Source: Shewanella jiangmenensis
Lineage (GTDB): Bacteria > Pseudomonadota > Gammaproteobacteria > Enterobacterales > Shewanellaceae
DNA length: 64,000 nt
Direction of reading: 5' to 3'
Assembly (NCBI RefSeq): GCF_018596335.1
Contig: NZ_JAHEPS010000004.1
Coordinates: forward strand, 310,001 to 374,000
The notes beneath the pieces are model-generated. The model saw only the letters and a program-made list of their open reading frames with translations, had not been told where the DNA came from and made no database searches. The position numbers were made by a program, and so were the translations under genes. Below, one piece after another: positions 12,122 to 21,288 of the stretch; the first letter of the stretch is position 1, and the number at the start of each line of letters is the position of its first letter.

Positions 12122-12154
12122 AACAAGGCCGCCTCAGGGCGGCCTTGTGCTTTC
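12122..12154 (+). terminator. Terminator hairpin after rnpB
   Basis: CAAGGCCGCC-TCAG-GGCGGCCTTG is a perfect GC-rich stem starting about 12 bases after the RNase P RNA; the trailing sequence GCTTTCT is a weak T-tract. It lies between rnpB and the convergent outer-membrane protein gene and may serve both. Confidence 0.7.
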
Positions 12155-12171
12155 TGCAGCGGACACGGCTC

Positions 12172-13881
12172 TCAGAACCTGTCTTTCACCAAGAAACGCC
12201 ACTCCCAGTTATCAACATGCTCCCCGCTTGAAAACGGCACGGTCAAATCGATATGGGCCACGTTACCGTAGCTTGAGCGGGACGAGTAAATCCGCGCGCC
12301 TATGCCGATGGAGCCTATGGGGCCTGACACTTCGTTACGCTCAGCCTCTGGTCCGCCAAACGCCTGCCCCACGTCGATAAATGCCGCCCAGCCAAGCTCA
12401 GCCAGCTGATACAGGTTGATGTTGGGATAATTGCGGATTTCGGCGCTCAGCAGCCACTGATGGTCGCCGTGCTGATAATCGTTGGGATAACCGCGCAGGC
12501 CGGTTTCATCGCCAAGCGCCAGAGTGGTGTCCACATAGGTGTTATTGGAGGTGCCGACGACGGCCTTGCCGTAGGCGGTCCACTTGGGGTTTATCTGGTA
12601 AAAATACTCGGCAATGCCTGACAGCTGGAAGTTGTCTTTCTGGGTGGTGTTAAAGGTGCCCTGTCCTTTAAGCCACAGCAGCAGCAGGCTGTCGCCACTC
12701 TCAAAACCCTTGGATGACTCGGTGGCCACATGCCAGCCGGGAATATCGCCGTCGGTATCCTGGGTCTCCACGCCAAAGCGCAGATAGTGCTGCCAGCCTA
12801 AGTTAAAGTCTTCGTTGTAATTGATTAAGTGGACGTTATTCAGCACGCGATAGTCATCTTCAATAAACTGCCAGCCAAGCCAGGGGTAGAGAAAATCCCT
12901 GTCCTGTGGCAACTCGGCATCGGGATACAGGCCCGTGCTTTCAAAGCTGTTGCTGTCTTTGGTTATCCCAACCACCCAGCGCCACAGATGCTCACTGGTT
13001 TTGTTGCCAAGCCAGCCGTAGCGCAGGTTTACAAACTCGGTGCTGTGCTCAAACTCGTTCACTTCCATGCCGTTTTGGCGCAGGGTATCGATGCGGGTGT
13101 CATCCAGCGCTTCGGCCGAATACATCAGCTTGCCATCGAGGGTATAAAACGGCCGCTCAAAAAACACATGGGATGCCTGACCATCGCTGTTATCGTAAAA
13201 ATCGGCGGCGAAGGTGCCGTGGGGCACTATGGTGAGCGGTACATCAAAGGCGACCTTATAGCCGGTGCGATCCTGACTTGACTGATACTTAAGCCGGGTG
13301 CGGATACCGGTGCCGAGCAGGTTGTCTTCTTTCAGACCAAAGGAATACTTGGTGTCGCCGCCGTTGCGGCTGGCGCTGACGGTTGGCAGCAATGACCAGT
13401 TGTCCCATGTTTCGACCACCACGTCTTTATGCTCGCCGGTTTCGTCGGCTTCGGGGTCGCGTTTGGCAAACTTGATGGTGGCATCCCGCAGATAAGGTTC
13501 GGCGCGCAGCAGTCGTTGGGCTTCATCCAAATCTTTTTGGGTAATGGCATCGCCTTCTTTGAAACTGAGCAGATTTTTTACCGTGGATTCTTTGGTGTTG
13601 ATGTGTAAAAAGTTGGCCCAGCGGTGAATGAAAAAGGCATCGGGATCGGATTCATCAAAAATTGGATGGCTGATAACAACTATGCTGCCCACATCGCTGC
13701 TGCCCGCATCTTTGTTGCCCGCGTCTTTGCCACCTGCATCTTTATTGACTGTGTCATTGCCTGCTTTGCTGATGGAAGTTTGCTGAGCCTGTGCGCTGCC
13801 CGCAGGGGCCTCGGAATTGGCGCCAAAGCACAGCAGCGGAAAGGCGAGTAATGCCGTATTGAAATGCGCCAGCTTCAACAT
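12172..13881 (-). CDS. Omp85/BamA-TamA-like outer-membrane barrel protein
   Basis: A 569-residue predicted outer-membrane protein. It has a signal peptide (MLKLAHFNTALLAFPLLCFGA), then a low-complexity spacer with repeated KDAG units (about residues 45-65). One POTRA-like domain follows (NLLSFKEGDAITQKDLDEA, LLRAEPYLRDATI), then a long beta-rich region ending in phenylalanine, as outer-membrane barrels do. LRGYPNDYQHGDHQW near residue 465 resembles the conserved LRGY element of the Omp85 superfamily. The start at 13881 puts the signal peptide at the N-terminus. Shorter than BamA and with a single POTRA, so it is a divergent member of unknown substrate. Confidence 0.75.
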   Translation of the reverse strand: MLKLAHFNTALLAFPLLCFGANSEAPAGSAQAQQTSISKAGNDTVNKDAGGKDAGNKDAGSSDVGSIVVISHPIFDESDPDAFFIHRWANFLHINTKESTVKNLLSFKEGDAITQKDLDEAQRLLRAEPYLRDATIKFAKRDPEADETGEHKDVVVETWDNWSLLPTVSASRNGGDTKYSFGLKEDNLLGTGIRTRLKYQSSQDRTGYKVAFDVPLTIVPHGTFAADFYDNSDGQASHVFFERPFYTLDGKLMYSAEALDDTRIDTLRQNGMEVNEFEHSTEFVNLRYGWLGNKTSEHLWRWVVGITKDSNSFESTGLYPDAELPQDRDFLYPWLGWQFIEDDYRVLNNVHLINYNEDFNLGWQHYLRFGVETQDTDGDIPGWHVATESSKGFESGDSLLLLWLKGQGTFNTTQKDNFQLSGIAEYFYQINPKWTAYGKAVVGTSNNTYVDTTLALGDETGLRGYPNDYQHGDHQWLLSAEIRNYPNINLYQLAELGWAAFIDVGQAFGGPEAERNEVSGPIGSIGIGARIYSSRSSYGNVAHIDLTVPFSSGEHVDNWEWRFLVKDRF

Positions 13882-13995
13882 CTTTACCTCGACCAAAACA
13901 GCCTGAATCTACAATTCATTAACACTGTCGAGGCTGTGATAGTCAAGCGCTGAAGCGAAAAAAACTCAAAACTATACTTAAGGTTAGCTGAATTT

Positions 13996-14026
13996 AACCC
14001 GGCCGCGAAACCTCCGTGGCCGGGCC
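13996..14026 (-). terminator. Possible terminator downstream of thrE-like gene
   Basis: CCCGGCC (13998-14004) and GGCCGGG (14018-14024) form a seven-pair GC stem just beyond the stop of the minus-strand exporter gene. The following bases on that strand (TTAAATTC) are only weakly T-rich, so termination is plausible but not certain. Confidence 0.4.
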
Positions 14027-14030
14027 ATTG

Positions 14031-15251
14031 TCAAAGGGTGCGGCGCGGCGGAACTGCCACGTTGGCGAAGATAAGGCCAGCGATGAGCGACATAAAAATC
14101 AGGAAGATTTGCGAGCCAATATGCACCTGATTGAGCATGGTCTCGCCTGAGATAAGGGCGTTAAGGCCAATGTAGGTTTTACTGCCCGGCACCAGAATCA
14201 CTATCCCCTGCAGCAGGGCGATGGATGCCGGCGCCTTCATCCAGCGCGCAAACAGGTTGGAATAAATGCCCACCGCAAAGGCGCCGATAAAAATCCCGAT
14301 GGAATCGCCAAGGTAAATACCGCCGGCCATGGCCGAGAAAAACGCCACAATCCCCGCCAGCACGCCCCAGGGCGCATCTTTCATTCGCGCCTTGAAGATA
14401 ATCACCAGCGCCATCGACAGTATCGGCACCGCAGTCCACACCGCAAGCTTGGGCACAGGCTGGGGCTCTACATAAATTGCTTCGCCAAACAGCGCCTTGC
14501 CGACAACCATGCCCAGAATGGCACCAAAGTAGAGTTTGAACAGCAGCATCACCGCATCCATGATGCGCATGGTGCCGGACATCAAATCCCGCGCCGCGAG
14601 TTCGGCGAGGCCCAGGGTGAGAGCGAGCCCCGGAATAAAGATGATGATGCCGGAGAGGATCACCACAGGAATATTGATCCCCGGATCGTACTGGCTGATA
14701 AAGGTTGCGCCCAGCGCGCACAGGATTGCCGACAGCGGTTCGAGCATTTCGGCCATGCGTTTGGAGCGCTCGGCGCGGTACACCAGGCCGTAAACCATAA
14801 GCCCCAGCAAGCCTGACCAGAACACATCGTTCCAGCCGGCACTCATCAGCATGGCAAAGGCCGCCGCCGACGAACCAAAGGCCAGTAGCGTCAGCAGCGG
14901 GCCATAGGGATTGGGTTTATTGATGATTTCTTCGAGCCGGTCCATGGCTTCCTGCAGCGTGCGTTTGCCGCTGATAAGCTCATCCACCAGTTCGTCGGTG
15001 CGGGCCAGCGAGCCCAAATCCAGATCGCCCGGCTTTACCCTGGCAACGTGGTTGTATTCCTGATCGGCATCGTGCTGCAGCACAAAGGTCATCGAGGTAG
15101 GGGAGATAAGAAAATATCCCTCAATGCCCAGCATGCGGGAGACGTTTTGCAGGTGGGTTTCCAGCCGGTAGGCCGGGGTACCAAACTTGTGCAGCGCCTT
15201 TCCCAACTTAATGATGAATCGACGTTTTTCAATAAATTCTGCGTTATCCAC
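14031..15251 (-). CDS. ThrE-family threonine/serine exporter, both halves in one chain
   Basis: Inner-membrane protein of about 406 residues with ten or so hydrophobic helices. The N-terminal cytoplasmic part (RRFIIKLGKALHKFGTPAYR, ISPTSMTFVL) is the ThrE/DUF1212 domain. After five helices, IPGLALTLGLAELAARDLMSG and the C-terminal helices resemble the DUF3815 half that is a separate protein (YjjB) in E. coli. The start is uncertain: GTG at 15251 gives VDNAEFIEKRR, a family-like N-terminus, while an in-frame ATG at 15344 would add 31 cysteine-rich residues without homologs. Substrate is inferred from family only. Confidence 0.82.
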   Translation of the reverse strand: MDNAEFIEKRRFIIKLGKALHKFGTPAYRLETHLQNVSRMLGIEGYFLISPTSMTFVLQHDADQEYNHVARVKPGDLDLGSLARTDELVDELISGKRTLQEAMDRLEEIINKPNPYGPLLTLLAFGSSAAAFAMLMSAGWNDVFWSGLLGLMVYGLVYRAERSKRMAEMLEPLSAILCALGATFISQYDPGINIPVVILSGIIIFIPGLALTLGLAELAARDLMSGTMRIMDAVMLLFKLYFGAILGMVVGKALFGEAIYVEPQPVPKLAVWTAVPILSMALVIIFKARMKDAPWGVLAGIVAFFSAMAGGIYLGDSIGIFIGAFAVGIYSNLFARWMKAPASIALLQGIVILVPGSKTYIGLNALISGETMLNQVHIGSQIFLIFMSLIAGLIFANVAVPPRRTL

Positions 15252-15409
15252 GCTTCGTTCACTCGCCTGTTGAATTAGCCAGCCTGTACACCCTGTGCAA
15301 GCACGCGCCTGCACCCATGCCAAAGCGCGCGAATGATACCCCAAGTTGCAGCCAAAGGGTTAACGGGATTTAATGGCGATGCAAACAATATTGGCACTTG
15401 GAGAATTAT

Positions 15410-15814
15410 ATGCCGCTTTCGGTAACAGCTTTGTATGTCAGTCTTTCGGCACTGTTGATGTTGGTCTACGCCTATGGCGTGGTGCGCATCCGCAAAGCGG
15501 AAAAAATCGGTCTGGGCAGCGGCGATAATAAGGCGCTGGAGGTGGCGATTCGGGTGCACGGCAATTATCTCGAGTATGCGCCCATGTTTCTGCTGCTGTT
15601 TGCCTGCGCAGAGCTCAACGGCCTGTCGCCGCTGTTGCTGCATGTGTTTGGTGCCAGTTGGCTGATTGGGCGGGTGCTGCACGGCATCGGTCTTGCCGAG
15701 GGGCGAGGTGGTTATCATGCCGGGCGTTTTTACGGCACCCTTATCACCTGGCTGTTGATTGTTGCCCTGGCGCTGGTGAATCTGGGGTTGTGGGTGTTTG
15801 CCGCGGCGCAGTGA
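15410..15814 (+). CDS. MAPEG-family membrane protein
   Basis: A 134-residue protein with four hydrophobic helices, matching the MAPEG family (membrane-associated glutathione/eicosanoid metabolism relatives). Diagnostic stretches are AIRVHGNYLEYAPMFLLLFA and RVLHGIGL; in MAPEG proteins the R-V-H-x-N-x-x-E motif lies between helices 1 and 2. ATG at 15410 has GGAG six bases upstream. The bacterial function is unknown. Confidence 0.85.
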   Translation: MPLSVTALYVSLSALLMLVYAYGVVRIRKAEKIGLGSGDNKALEVAIRVHGNYLEYAPMFLLLFACAELNGLSPLLLHVFGASWLIGRVLHGIGLAEGRGGYHAGRFYGTLITWLLIVALALVNLGLWVFAAAQ

Positions 15815-16001
15815 CGTTACAAAAGTAACGAAAAAGAAAAGCGGCAACTAAGCCCGAAGCCAGGTTGAACAGTTGACAAAAAAACTCAGGCTTTGGCGAT
15901 TTTTTGGTCACACTTAAGGGCGGAGTCCTGTTATACTCCGCGCCCTTGAAATGCACCGCCAGCGGTGGTGCCTGTTGTGATTAGCATCGTCGGGTTTTGT
16001 C

Positions 16002-18392
16002 ATGCGCGTTGAAGCCAGCCTTTTCAACTATCCAAAATACTGGGCCGAGTGTTACGGCACAGCTCCTTTTTTGCCTATGTCCCGCGCCGAGATGGACAAG
16101 CTGGGCTGGGACAGCTGCGACATTATTATCGTCACCGGCGATGCCTATGTGGATCACCCAAGCTTCGGCATGGCGGTGATTGGCCGCATGCTCGAGGCTC
16201 AGGGGTTCAGGGTCGGCATTATTTCCCAGCCCGACTGGTCCAGCAAAGACGATTTTATGAAGCTTGGTCGCCCCAACCTGTTTTTTGGGGTGACGGCGGG
16301 CAACATGGACTCGATGATCAACCGCTACACGGCCGACAGAAAACTGCGCCATGACGATGCCTACACCCCGGGCGATGTGGGCGGCAAACGCCCCGACCGC
16401 GCCGTGACTGTGTACACCCAGCGCTGCAAAGAAGCCTTTAAAGAAGTGCCCGTGGTGATTGGCGGTATCGAGGCCAGCCTGCGCCGCATCGCCCACTACG
16501 ATTATTGGTCCGATAAAGTGCGCCGCAGCGTGATTTTCGATGCCAAGGCCGACATTCTGGTGTACGGCAACGCCGAGCGGCCGCTGGCCGAAATCGCCCA
16601 TCGTCTGGCCCGTGGTGAAAGTGCCAGTGAGCTGACCGATGTACGCGGCACAGCCGTTATCAGCAAAACTGCCATGCCCGGCTGGCGCGGCATGGATTCG
16701 CGCAAAATCGACCAGCTGCATAAAATCGACCCTATTCCAAACCCTTACGGTGCCGATGACGTGGGCTGTCAGAATCTCTCTGGCCCCACAGATAAAAAAG
16801 TCTTTAACGATGAAACCGCGCCCGATGGCGTGACCGTGGCCAAGCCCATCAGCATTCAGCCGCCCAAGCCGCGCCCATGGGAGCAGACCTATGTGCTCCT
16901 GCCAGCCTTTGAGCGGGTGAGCGAAGACAGATACCTCTACGCCCACGCCTCGCGCATTCTGCACCAGGAGCAAAACCCCGGCTGTGCCCGTGCGCTGTTC
17001 CAGCCCCATGGCGATCGCGGCGTGTGGGTCAATCCGCCGGCCTGGCCATTGTCCACCGAAGAGATGGACTCGGTGTTCGACCTGCCTTATCAGCGGGTGC
17101 CTCATCCTGCCTATGGCAAGGAAAAAATTCCTGCTTACGACATGATTAAGACTTCCATCAACATCATGCGGGGCTGTTTTGGCGGCTGCTCTTTCTGCTC
17201 TATTACCGAGCATGAAGGCCGGATCATCCAGAGCCGTTCAAAAGAATCTATTGTTCGTGAAATCAAAGATATTCAGGCTAAGGTGCCCGGCTTTACCGGG
17301 GTAATTTCTGACCTTGGTGGCCCCACCGCCAACATGTACCGTTTGGGCTGTAAGAGCGAAAAGGCCGAGAAGACCTGTCGTCGCCTCTCCTGTGTGTATC
17401 CGAGCATTTGCGGCCATCTGGACACAGATCATCAGCACACCATCGACCTGTACCGCGCCGCCCGTGACGTGCCAGGCATCAAAAAGGTGCTGGTGGCCTC
17501 CGGCGTGCGTTATGACCTCGCCATCGAAGATCCGCGCTATGTGAAGGAGCTGGCCAAGCACCATGTGGGCGGCTACCTCAAGATTGCTCCCGAGCATACC
17601 GAAGAAGGGCCGCTGTCGAAGATGATGAAGCCCGGCATGGGCGCCTACGACAAGTTTAAAGAGCTATTCGACAAGTACTCGAAAGAGGCGGGCAAGGAGC
17701 AGTTCCTTATCCCTTACTTCATCTCGGCTCACCCGGGCACCACAGATGAAGACATGCTCAACCTGGCGCTGTGGCTTAAGGAGCGCAAGTTCAAGCTGGA
17801 TCAGGTGCAGAACTTCTACCCATCGCCCATGGCCAACGCCACCACTATTTATCACACCGAGCTGAACTCGCTGAAAAACGTCAAGCACAGCAGCGAGCAG
17901 GTGCCGGTGCCGAAAAAAGGCCGCCAGCGCCGTTTGCACAAGGCGCTGCTGCGCTACCATGACAGCGCCGGCTGGCCGCTTATCCGTGAAGCCCTGATTG
18001 CCATGGGCAAGGAGCACCTGATAGGCACAGGCCCACAGCATCTGGTGCCGCCGGAAGGCCGCGCCGAGCAATGGGCTGCCAAGGGGCAAAATGGCAAGGC
18101 TGATAAGGGCCAGAAAGCCTTCACCCGCTTCAGCAGCAATCAGTTTGACGATCGCAAAGGCTCGGCCGAGAAGGGCGCTGGCAAGCAGTCCAACGCCAAG
18201 GCAAACGGCAAGGCAAAGGCTGGCCAAGGGCAGGCTCAGGGTAAGACTCAGGGCAGCAGTCAGGCTAAGACTCAGGGGAACAGTACGAGTCAGGCTCAAG
18301 GCAAAGGCGGCAATCAGCGCCCCGGTGCCAAACCTATATTCGGCAAGCCAAAACCTGCCGGACAAGGTCAGGGCCGCAAGTCGAGCAAATAA
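16002..18392 (+). CDS. YgiQ-family radical SAM protein
   Basis: Radical SAM enzyme of 796 residues whose reaction is not established. The N-terminal DUF domain begins [20 protein letters not shown]. The 4Fe-4S cluster motif CFGGCSFC, a CxxxCxxC arrangement, lies near residue 392, followed by [16 protein letters not shown]-terminal extension of about 110 residues is rich in Lys, Gln, Gly and Ala with imperfect QGK/KTQG repeats and is likely disordered and basic. It is preceded by the partial inverted repeat GGGCGGAGT...ACTCCGCGCCC at about 15918-15943. Stands alone between a MAPEG gene and a LysR gene. Confidence 0.9.
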   Translation: MRVEASLFNYPKYWAECYGTAPFLPMSRAEMDKLGWDSCDIIIVTGDAYVDHPSFGMAVIGRMLEAQGFRVGIISQPDWSSKDDFMKLGRPNLFFGVTAGNMDSMINRYTADRKLRHDDAYTPGDVGGKRPDRAVTVYTQRCKEAFKEVPVVIGGIEASLRRIAHYDYWSDKVRRSVIFDAKADILVYGNAERPLAEIAHRLARGESASELTDVRGTAVISKTAMPGWRGMDSRKIDQLHKIDPIPNPYGADDVGCQNLSGPTDKKVFNDETAPDGVTVAKPISIQPPKPRPWEQTYVLLPAFERVSEDRYLYAHASRILHQEQNPGCARALFQPHGDRGVWVNPPAWPLSTEEMDSVFDLPYQRVPHPAYGKEKIPAYDMIKTSINIMRGCFGGCSFCSITEHEGRIIQSRSKESIVREIKDIQAKVPGFTGVISDLGGPTANMYRLGCKSEKAEKTCRRLSCVYPSICGHLDTDHQHTIDLYRAARDVPGIKKVLVASGVRYDLAIEDPRYVKELAKHHVGGYLKIAPEHTEEGPLSKMMKPGMGAYDKFKELFDKYSKEAGKEQFLIPYFISAHPGTTDEDMLNLALWLKERKFKLDQVQNFYPSPMANATTIYHTELNSLKNVKHSSEQVPVPKKGRQRRLHKALLRYHDSAGWPLIREALIAMGKEHLIGTGPQHLVPPEGRAEQWAAKGQNGKADKGQKAFTRFSSNQFDDRKGSAEKGAGKQSNAKANGKAKAGQGQAQGKTQGSSQAKTQGNSTSQAQGKGGNQRPGAKPIFGKPKPAGQGQGRKSSK

Positions 18393-18425
18393 GCTAGAGT
18401 CATAAATACGAAGCTTGAGTCATAA

Positions 18426-18503
18426 AAAACGCCGCACCATGCGGTGTTTTTTATGGCGATGCCACAATGCGGCGTTTTTTTATGGCGATGCCACGCTGCG
18501 GCT
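18426..18503. terminator. Duplicated terminator-like repeat between ygiQ and LysR gene
   Basis: A hairpin, ACGCCGCA-CCA-TGCGGTGT followed by six T, lies after the YgiQ stop. It is followed by two near-identical 27-base units at about 18447-18473 and 18476-18502, each T-run plus ATGGCGATGCCAC plus TGCGGC. The A-tract before and T-tracts after the stems could stop transcription from both converging genes; the second unit reaches the last codon of the LysR gene. Confidence 0.65.
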
Positions 18504-19352
18504 TCATATCGCCGCAAACTCTTGCTGCAGCCAATGGGCGAAGGCGCGCACCCTGTGGTTATGTTCGCGCTTGGGGTTTAGCCGCAGGCAATAGTTGTAG
18601 CCTGCAAATTCCGGCAGGTGGCTTTGCTTTGCAAGCCACCCTTGTTTGACCACGGATTCTGCGAGCACATTGCTGATAAGCGCCATCCCTTGCCCCGCCA
18701 GTGCCGCCTGCAGTGTGTACTGTTCCTGCTCGAAACTTTTGATAGTAAAGCCCAAACCGCCAACATATTGCTGCCATGGCAGATTGCCAAGGGCGCTGCT
18801 CTCCCGCCAGTGAGTCACAAACAGTCTGCCCGATGGCTGAGGGTTGGTACTCAGTTGGTAGCAGCTTTGGGTCTCGGTCGCGAGCAGGATTTCCCCCTCA
18901 TTCACTCCTTTACCGTAGCGCAGGGCGATATCGAGCTGCGTGGCTTCGCTGAAGTCTTGCAGGCTGTCGCTTGCGAGGATTTGTACGTCGATGTCCGGAT
19001 AGCGCTGCTGAAAATCTGCAAGCCTTGGTGCCAGCCACAGGGTGGCAAACGAGGTGCAGCATGACACAGTAATTTGCGTGGCAGGCCTGGTCAGCTCTGT
19101 CAGGGTGTTATTGAGTTCGCTGAACATGCGCTCTGTGGTCGCTGCCAGTTTTTCTCCTTCGGCGGTTAACACCACCTGGCGCACCTGCCGCTCGAACAGG
19201 CGAACATTCAAAAACTGCTCCAGATGCTTTATCTGATGAGAAATGGCGGTTGGCGTGACATTAAGTGCCTCGGCGGCGACTTTAAAACTGTTGAAATGGG
19301 CCGCTGCCGCAAAGGCTTTAAGGTTATTCAGCGAGGGTAACTGTGAAAACAT
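18504..19352 (-). CDS. LysR-family transcriptional regulator
   Basis: A 282-residue regulator. The N-terminal helix-turn-helix (FNSFKVAAEALNVTPTAISH, about residues 20-39) is followed by the linker and an effector-binding domain beginning ITVSCCTSFATLWLAPRL. It is divergently transcribed from an azoreductase gene 110 bases away, the usual arrangement for a LysR protein and its target, so it probably controlled that gene. The target is frameshifted here, while this regulator appears intact. Confidence 0.85.
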   Translation of the reverse strand: MFSQLPSLNNLKAFAAAAHFNSFKVAAEALNVTPTAISHQIKHLEQFLNVRLFERQVRQVVLTAEGEKLAATTERMFSELNNTLTELTRPATQITVSCCTSFATLWLAPRLADFQQRYPDIDVQILASDSLQDFSEATQLDIALRYGKGVNEGEILLATETQSCYQLSTNPQPSGRLFVTHWRESSALGNLPWQQYVGGLGFTIKSFEQEQYTLQAALAGQGMALISNVLAESVVKQGWLAKQSHLPEFAGYNYCLRLNPKREHNHRVRAFAHWLQQEFAAI

Positions 19353-19462
19353 GGCAACGACTATAGGTGAGGTAAGCTAAGTTATAGTGTGCGCTTTCTC
19401 GTTTGTCCGTCAAGGCGGTGCTTGCAAAAATGCCAGGGTCTTCATTACTTCAAGGAATTCCC

Positions 19463-20141
19463 ATGGCCACATTATTACAAATCGACTCCAGCGCCCGCAG
19501 CTTTGACCCTGAAAAGTCACAGCATCAATCCATCTCACGAAAACTGGCCGATTGTTTTGTAAAAAAGCTATCGGGCGCAGTATACAGGTGCCCAGTACAT
19601 TCAGCGTGACCTGGCACTTGCGCCACCAGATTTTATCAGCGTAGATTGGATTGCCGCCTGCTTTAAGAAGACGGAGCTTAGCGATGAAGAGGCGAAGGTA
19701 TTGGCACTTTCAGATGAACTGATAGATGAGGTTGCGTCAGCCGATGTGATAGTGATTTCGGCGCCCATGTATAACTACGGCATGCCAGCGGCGCTGAAGG
19801 CCTGGTTTGATCAGGTCATACGTATCAACAAAACCTTTTCCTTTGATTTGGCCCGTGGTGATTGCCCGATAGAGCCGATTTTTGGCGGTAAAACCCTGGT
19901 GCTCTTAAGCTCCTGCGGCGAATCCGGCTTTGAGCCCGGCGGCGCCCAGGCCCACAAAGACCATCTCGTCGCCCACATTAAGCTGCTAAGTCGCTACCTC
20001 GGCGCCAACCGGTTTTTCCATATTGTAGCCGAATATCAGGAGTTTGGTGACGAGCGGCATCAAAAGTCAGTTGCCGAAGCACTTAAGAAGGCCGAGTTGC
20101 TTGCTGCCGAGCTGGCATCACCACTGGCAGCCTGGCGGTGA
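19463..20141 (+). pseudogene. azoR: FMN-dependent NADH azoreductase, frameshifted
   Basis: The family would reduce quinones and azo compounds with NADH using FMN. The first frame reads MATLLQIDSSARSFDPEKSQ to FVKKLSGA and stops at 19609. The rest of the protein (QYTGAQYIQRDLALAPPDF onward, through ISAPMYNYGMPAALKAWFDQ) continues in another frame to 20141. The change fits one extra A in the A6 run at 19561-19566: with five A the frames join as FVKSYRAQYTGAQYIQRD, giving a 225-residue protein of normal length. Either a genuine disruption or a homopolymer error in the sequence. An in-phase A-AAA-AAG heptamer is present, but a -1 slip leads to the wrong frame. Confidence 0.85.
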
Positions 20142-20150
20142 ATAACCAGT

Positions 20151-20290
20151 TCAGGCGTTACCCTTCGGCAGCGGCAAGGCGTTATTGATAAGCCGCTGCA
20201 CCTTTTCAAGCTTGGGGGCGATATATACCTGTCAGAAGGGGCGCTCGGGGTCGGTTTGATAGTAGTTTTGGCAAGCGAGGGGGCTTTGCC
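20151..20290 (-). pseudogene. Relic of the 3' end of msrA
   Basis: On the minus strand this segment reads SPLACQNYYQTDPERPF, stop, QVYIAPKLEKVQRLINN. That is the C-terminus of a methionine sulfoxide reductase A in which the conserved Cys-Arg before VYIAPKLEKV has become TGA-CAG. Its DNA is about 90 percent identical by eye over some 75 bases to the end of the intact msrA at 48210-48800, in the same orientation. No N-terminal or catalytic part is present. It abuts the broken azoR on the left and the capsule leader on the right. Confidence 0.8.
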
Positions 20291-20704
20291 ACTCCCTTCT
20301 GTAAGTCGAACGGCAACTCGGCAGAAGCAAAATGATAACGTAAAAAATTTCATGTTGTTGAGAGTCAGTTCATCTGGCATTGCTTTTTGTATGCCAGTTG
20401 CAGGTCAAGGTGGGTTTTATTAACATTAGCCCAACTTTTTGTATCAATGTGCTACATAAGTGACGCCTTGTATTTTTATAGTGTTCGGCCTCATATTTTC
20501 AATATTTAATGCTGTTCAGTAATTGAATAAAGCCATTAAAATTCAGTCGCGTTTATTTGGAAACTGTTTTCTGAGAAGCGGAAAATAATTGAGCGAGTGA
20601 GTCCATTCTGATCGAGTAAAAAATAACCTGCCGTTGTAATTAATTAACTATTTGAGTCTTGTCATTTTTTTGACAGTGGCCATAATTTGGTCATTTTTAG
20701 GTGG

Positions 20705-20732
20705 TTGACTCTAAAGTAGTACTATGCATAAT
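20705..20732 (+). promoter_or_regulatory. Candidate sigma-70 promoter of capsule locus
   Basis: TTGACT (20705-20710) and CATAAT (20727-20732) are 16 bases apart, a good match to -35 and -10 boxes. It faces the kpsMTED genes and no other plus-strand gene intervenes. Confidence 0.5.
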
Positions 20733-21055
20733 GCCACGCTGTAGCAAGGACGCAGGGTATTTTTCGCCTTTTTAAGAAGCAGTTAAGTTTCGTTCTTCTC
20801 GCAACGTCAAGGGACTCTGGCTTGTCTGATTGTTATTTAGCCTCCCTAATGACTTGCTCATCCTGCTCCCGCTGCAAAATAACGTTTAAGTGTACCTTTA
20901 TCCTTTTTTGATGAATCCAGTGGTTTAAAAAACTGCAGTAAAGCCAATTGCTTTGCCATAGGGCTGGATGAGCATTCATTAGAAGGGGTGTTGGCTAAGT
21001 CGTTGAAAATAAAATGAAAATATTTTTAGCTCCACAGTCTGACTGTTATGGGGCG

Positions 21056-21068
21056 TGCGGTAGCTATG
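21056..21068 (+). promoter_or_regulatory. ops-like (RfaH recruitment) element
   Basis: GCGGTAGC at 21057-21064 matches the core of the ops element (GGCGGTAGC) except for the first G, about 225 bases before the kpsM start. Polysaccharide operons of enteric bacteria commonly carry this element in the transcribed leader, where paused RNA polymerase recruits RfaH. The surrounding JUMPstart sequence is not well conserved. Confidence 0.4.
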
Positions 21069-21288
21069 CCCCTGGCAAAGCTATGGCGACAAAAAGCGGT
21101 GCCCATAAAAAAGTGGGTTGCAGGTGTGGTTTTTAATATTCGATTAATACTTGGCTGGTAGTGCCTGTGAAAAAATAAGATTGAATGCTCAGTCAGGGTG
21201 CAGGGTAATTCACTTTCACCCGTAAAGTTTTTCAAAATAAAAATCTTAAAACCACATCGTTAAAAGTGAGTCTTGTAGGTCGAGAAAT

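Larger units (their letters stand above)
20291..21288. other. AT-rich capsule leader without genes
   Basis: About 1 kb with no credible coding frame, clearly richer in A+T than its left-hand neighbours. It holds the promoter candidate and the ops-like element listed separately, and a pair of similar T-rich repeats (GTCATTTTTTTGAC and GGTCATTTTTAGG, 20660-20702). An untranslated leader of about 550 nt before kpsM is implied. Such leaders are typical of RfaH- and H-NS-controlled capsule loci. Confidence 0.6.

Noticed and set aside
19559..19610. Programmed -1 frameshift in azoR at the in-phase heptamer A-AAA-AAG
   Set aside because: A -1 slip leads to the frame that is not azoreductase; the downstream part needs a +1 (or -2) change.
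20151..20290. TGA inside the msrA relic as selenocysteine
   Set aside because: The position is a non-catalytic Cys codon in MsrA, upstream catalytic sequence is absent, and the fragment has no start; decay is the simpler reading.
20060..20380. Minus-strand open frame of 106 codons
   Set aside because: It overlaps azoR and the msrA relic in a frame unrelated to either and shows no domain or ribosome site.
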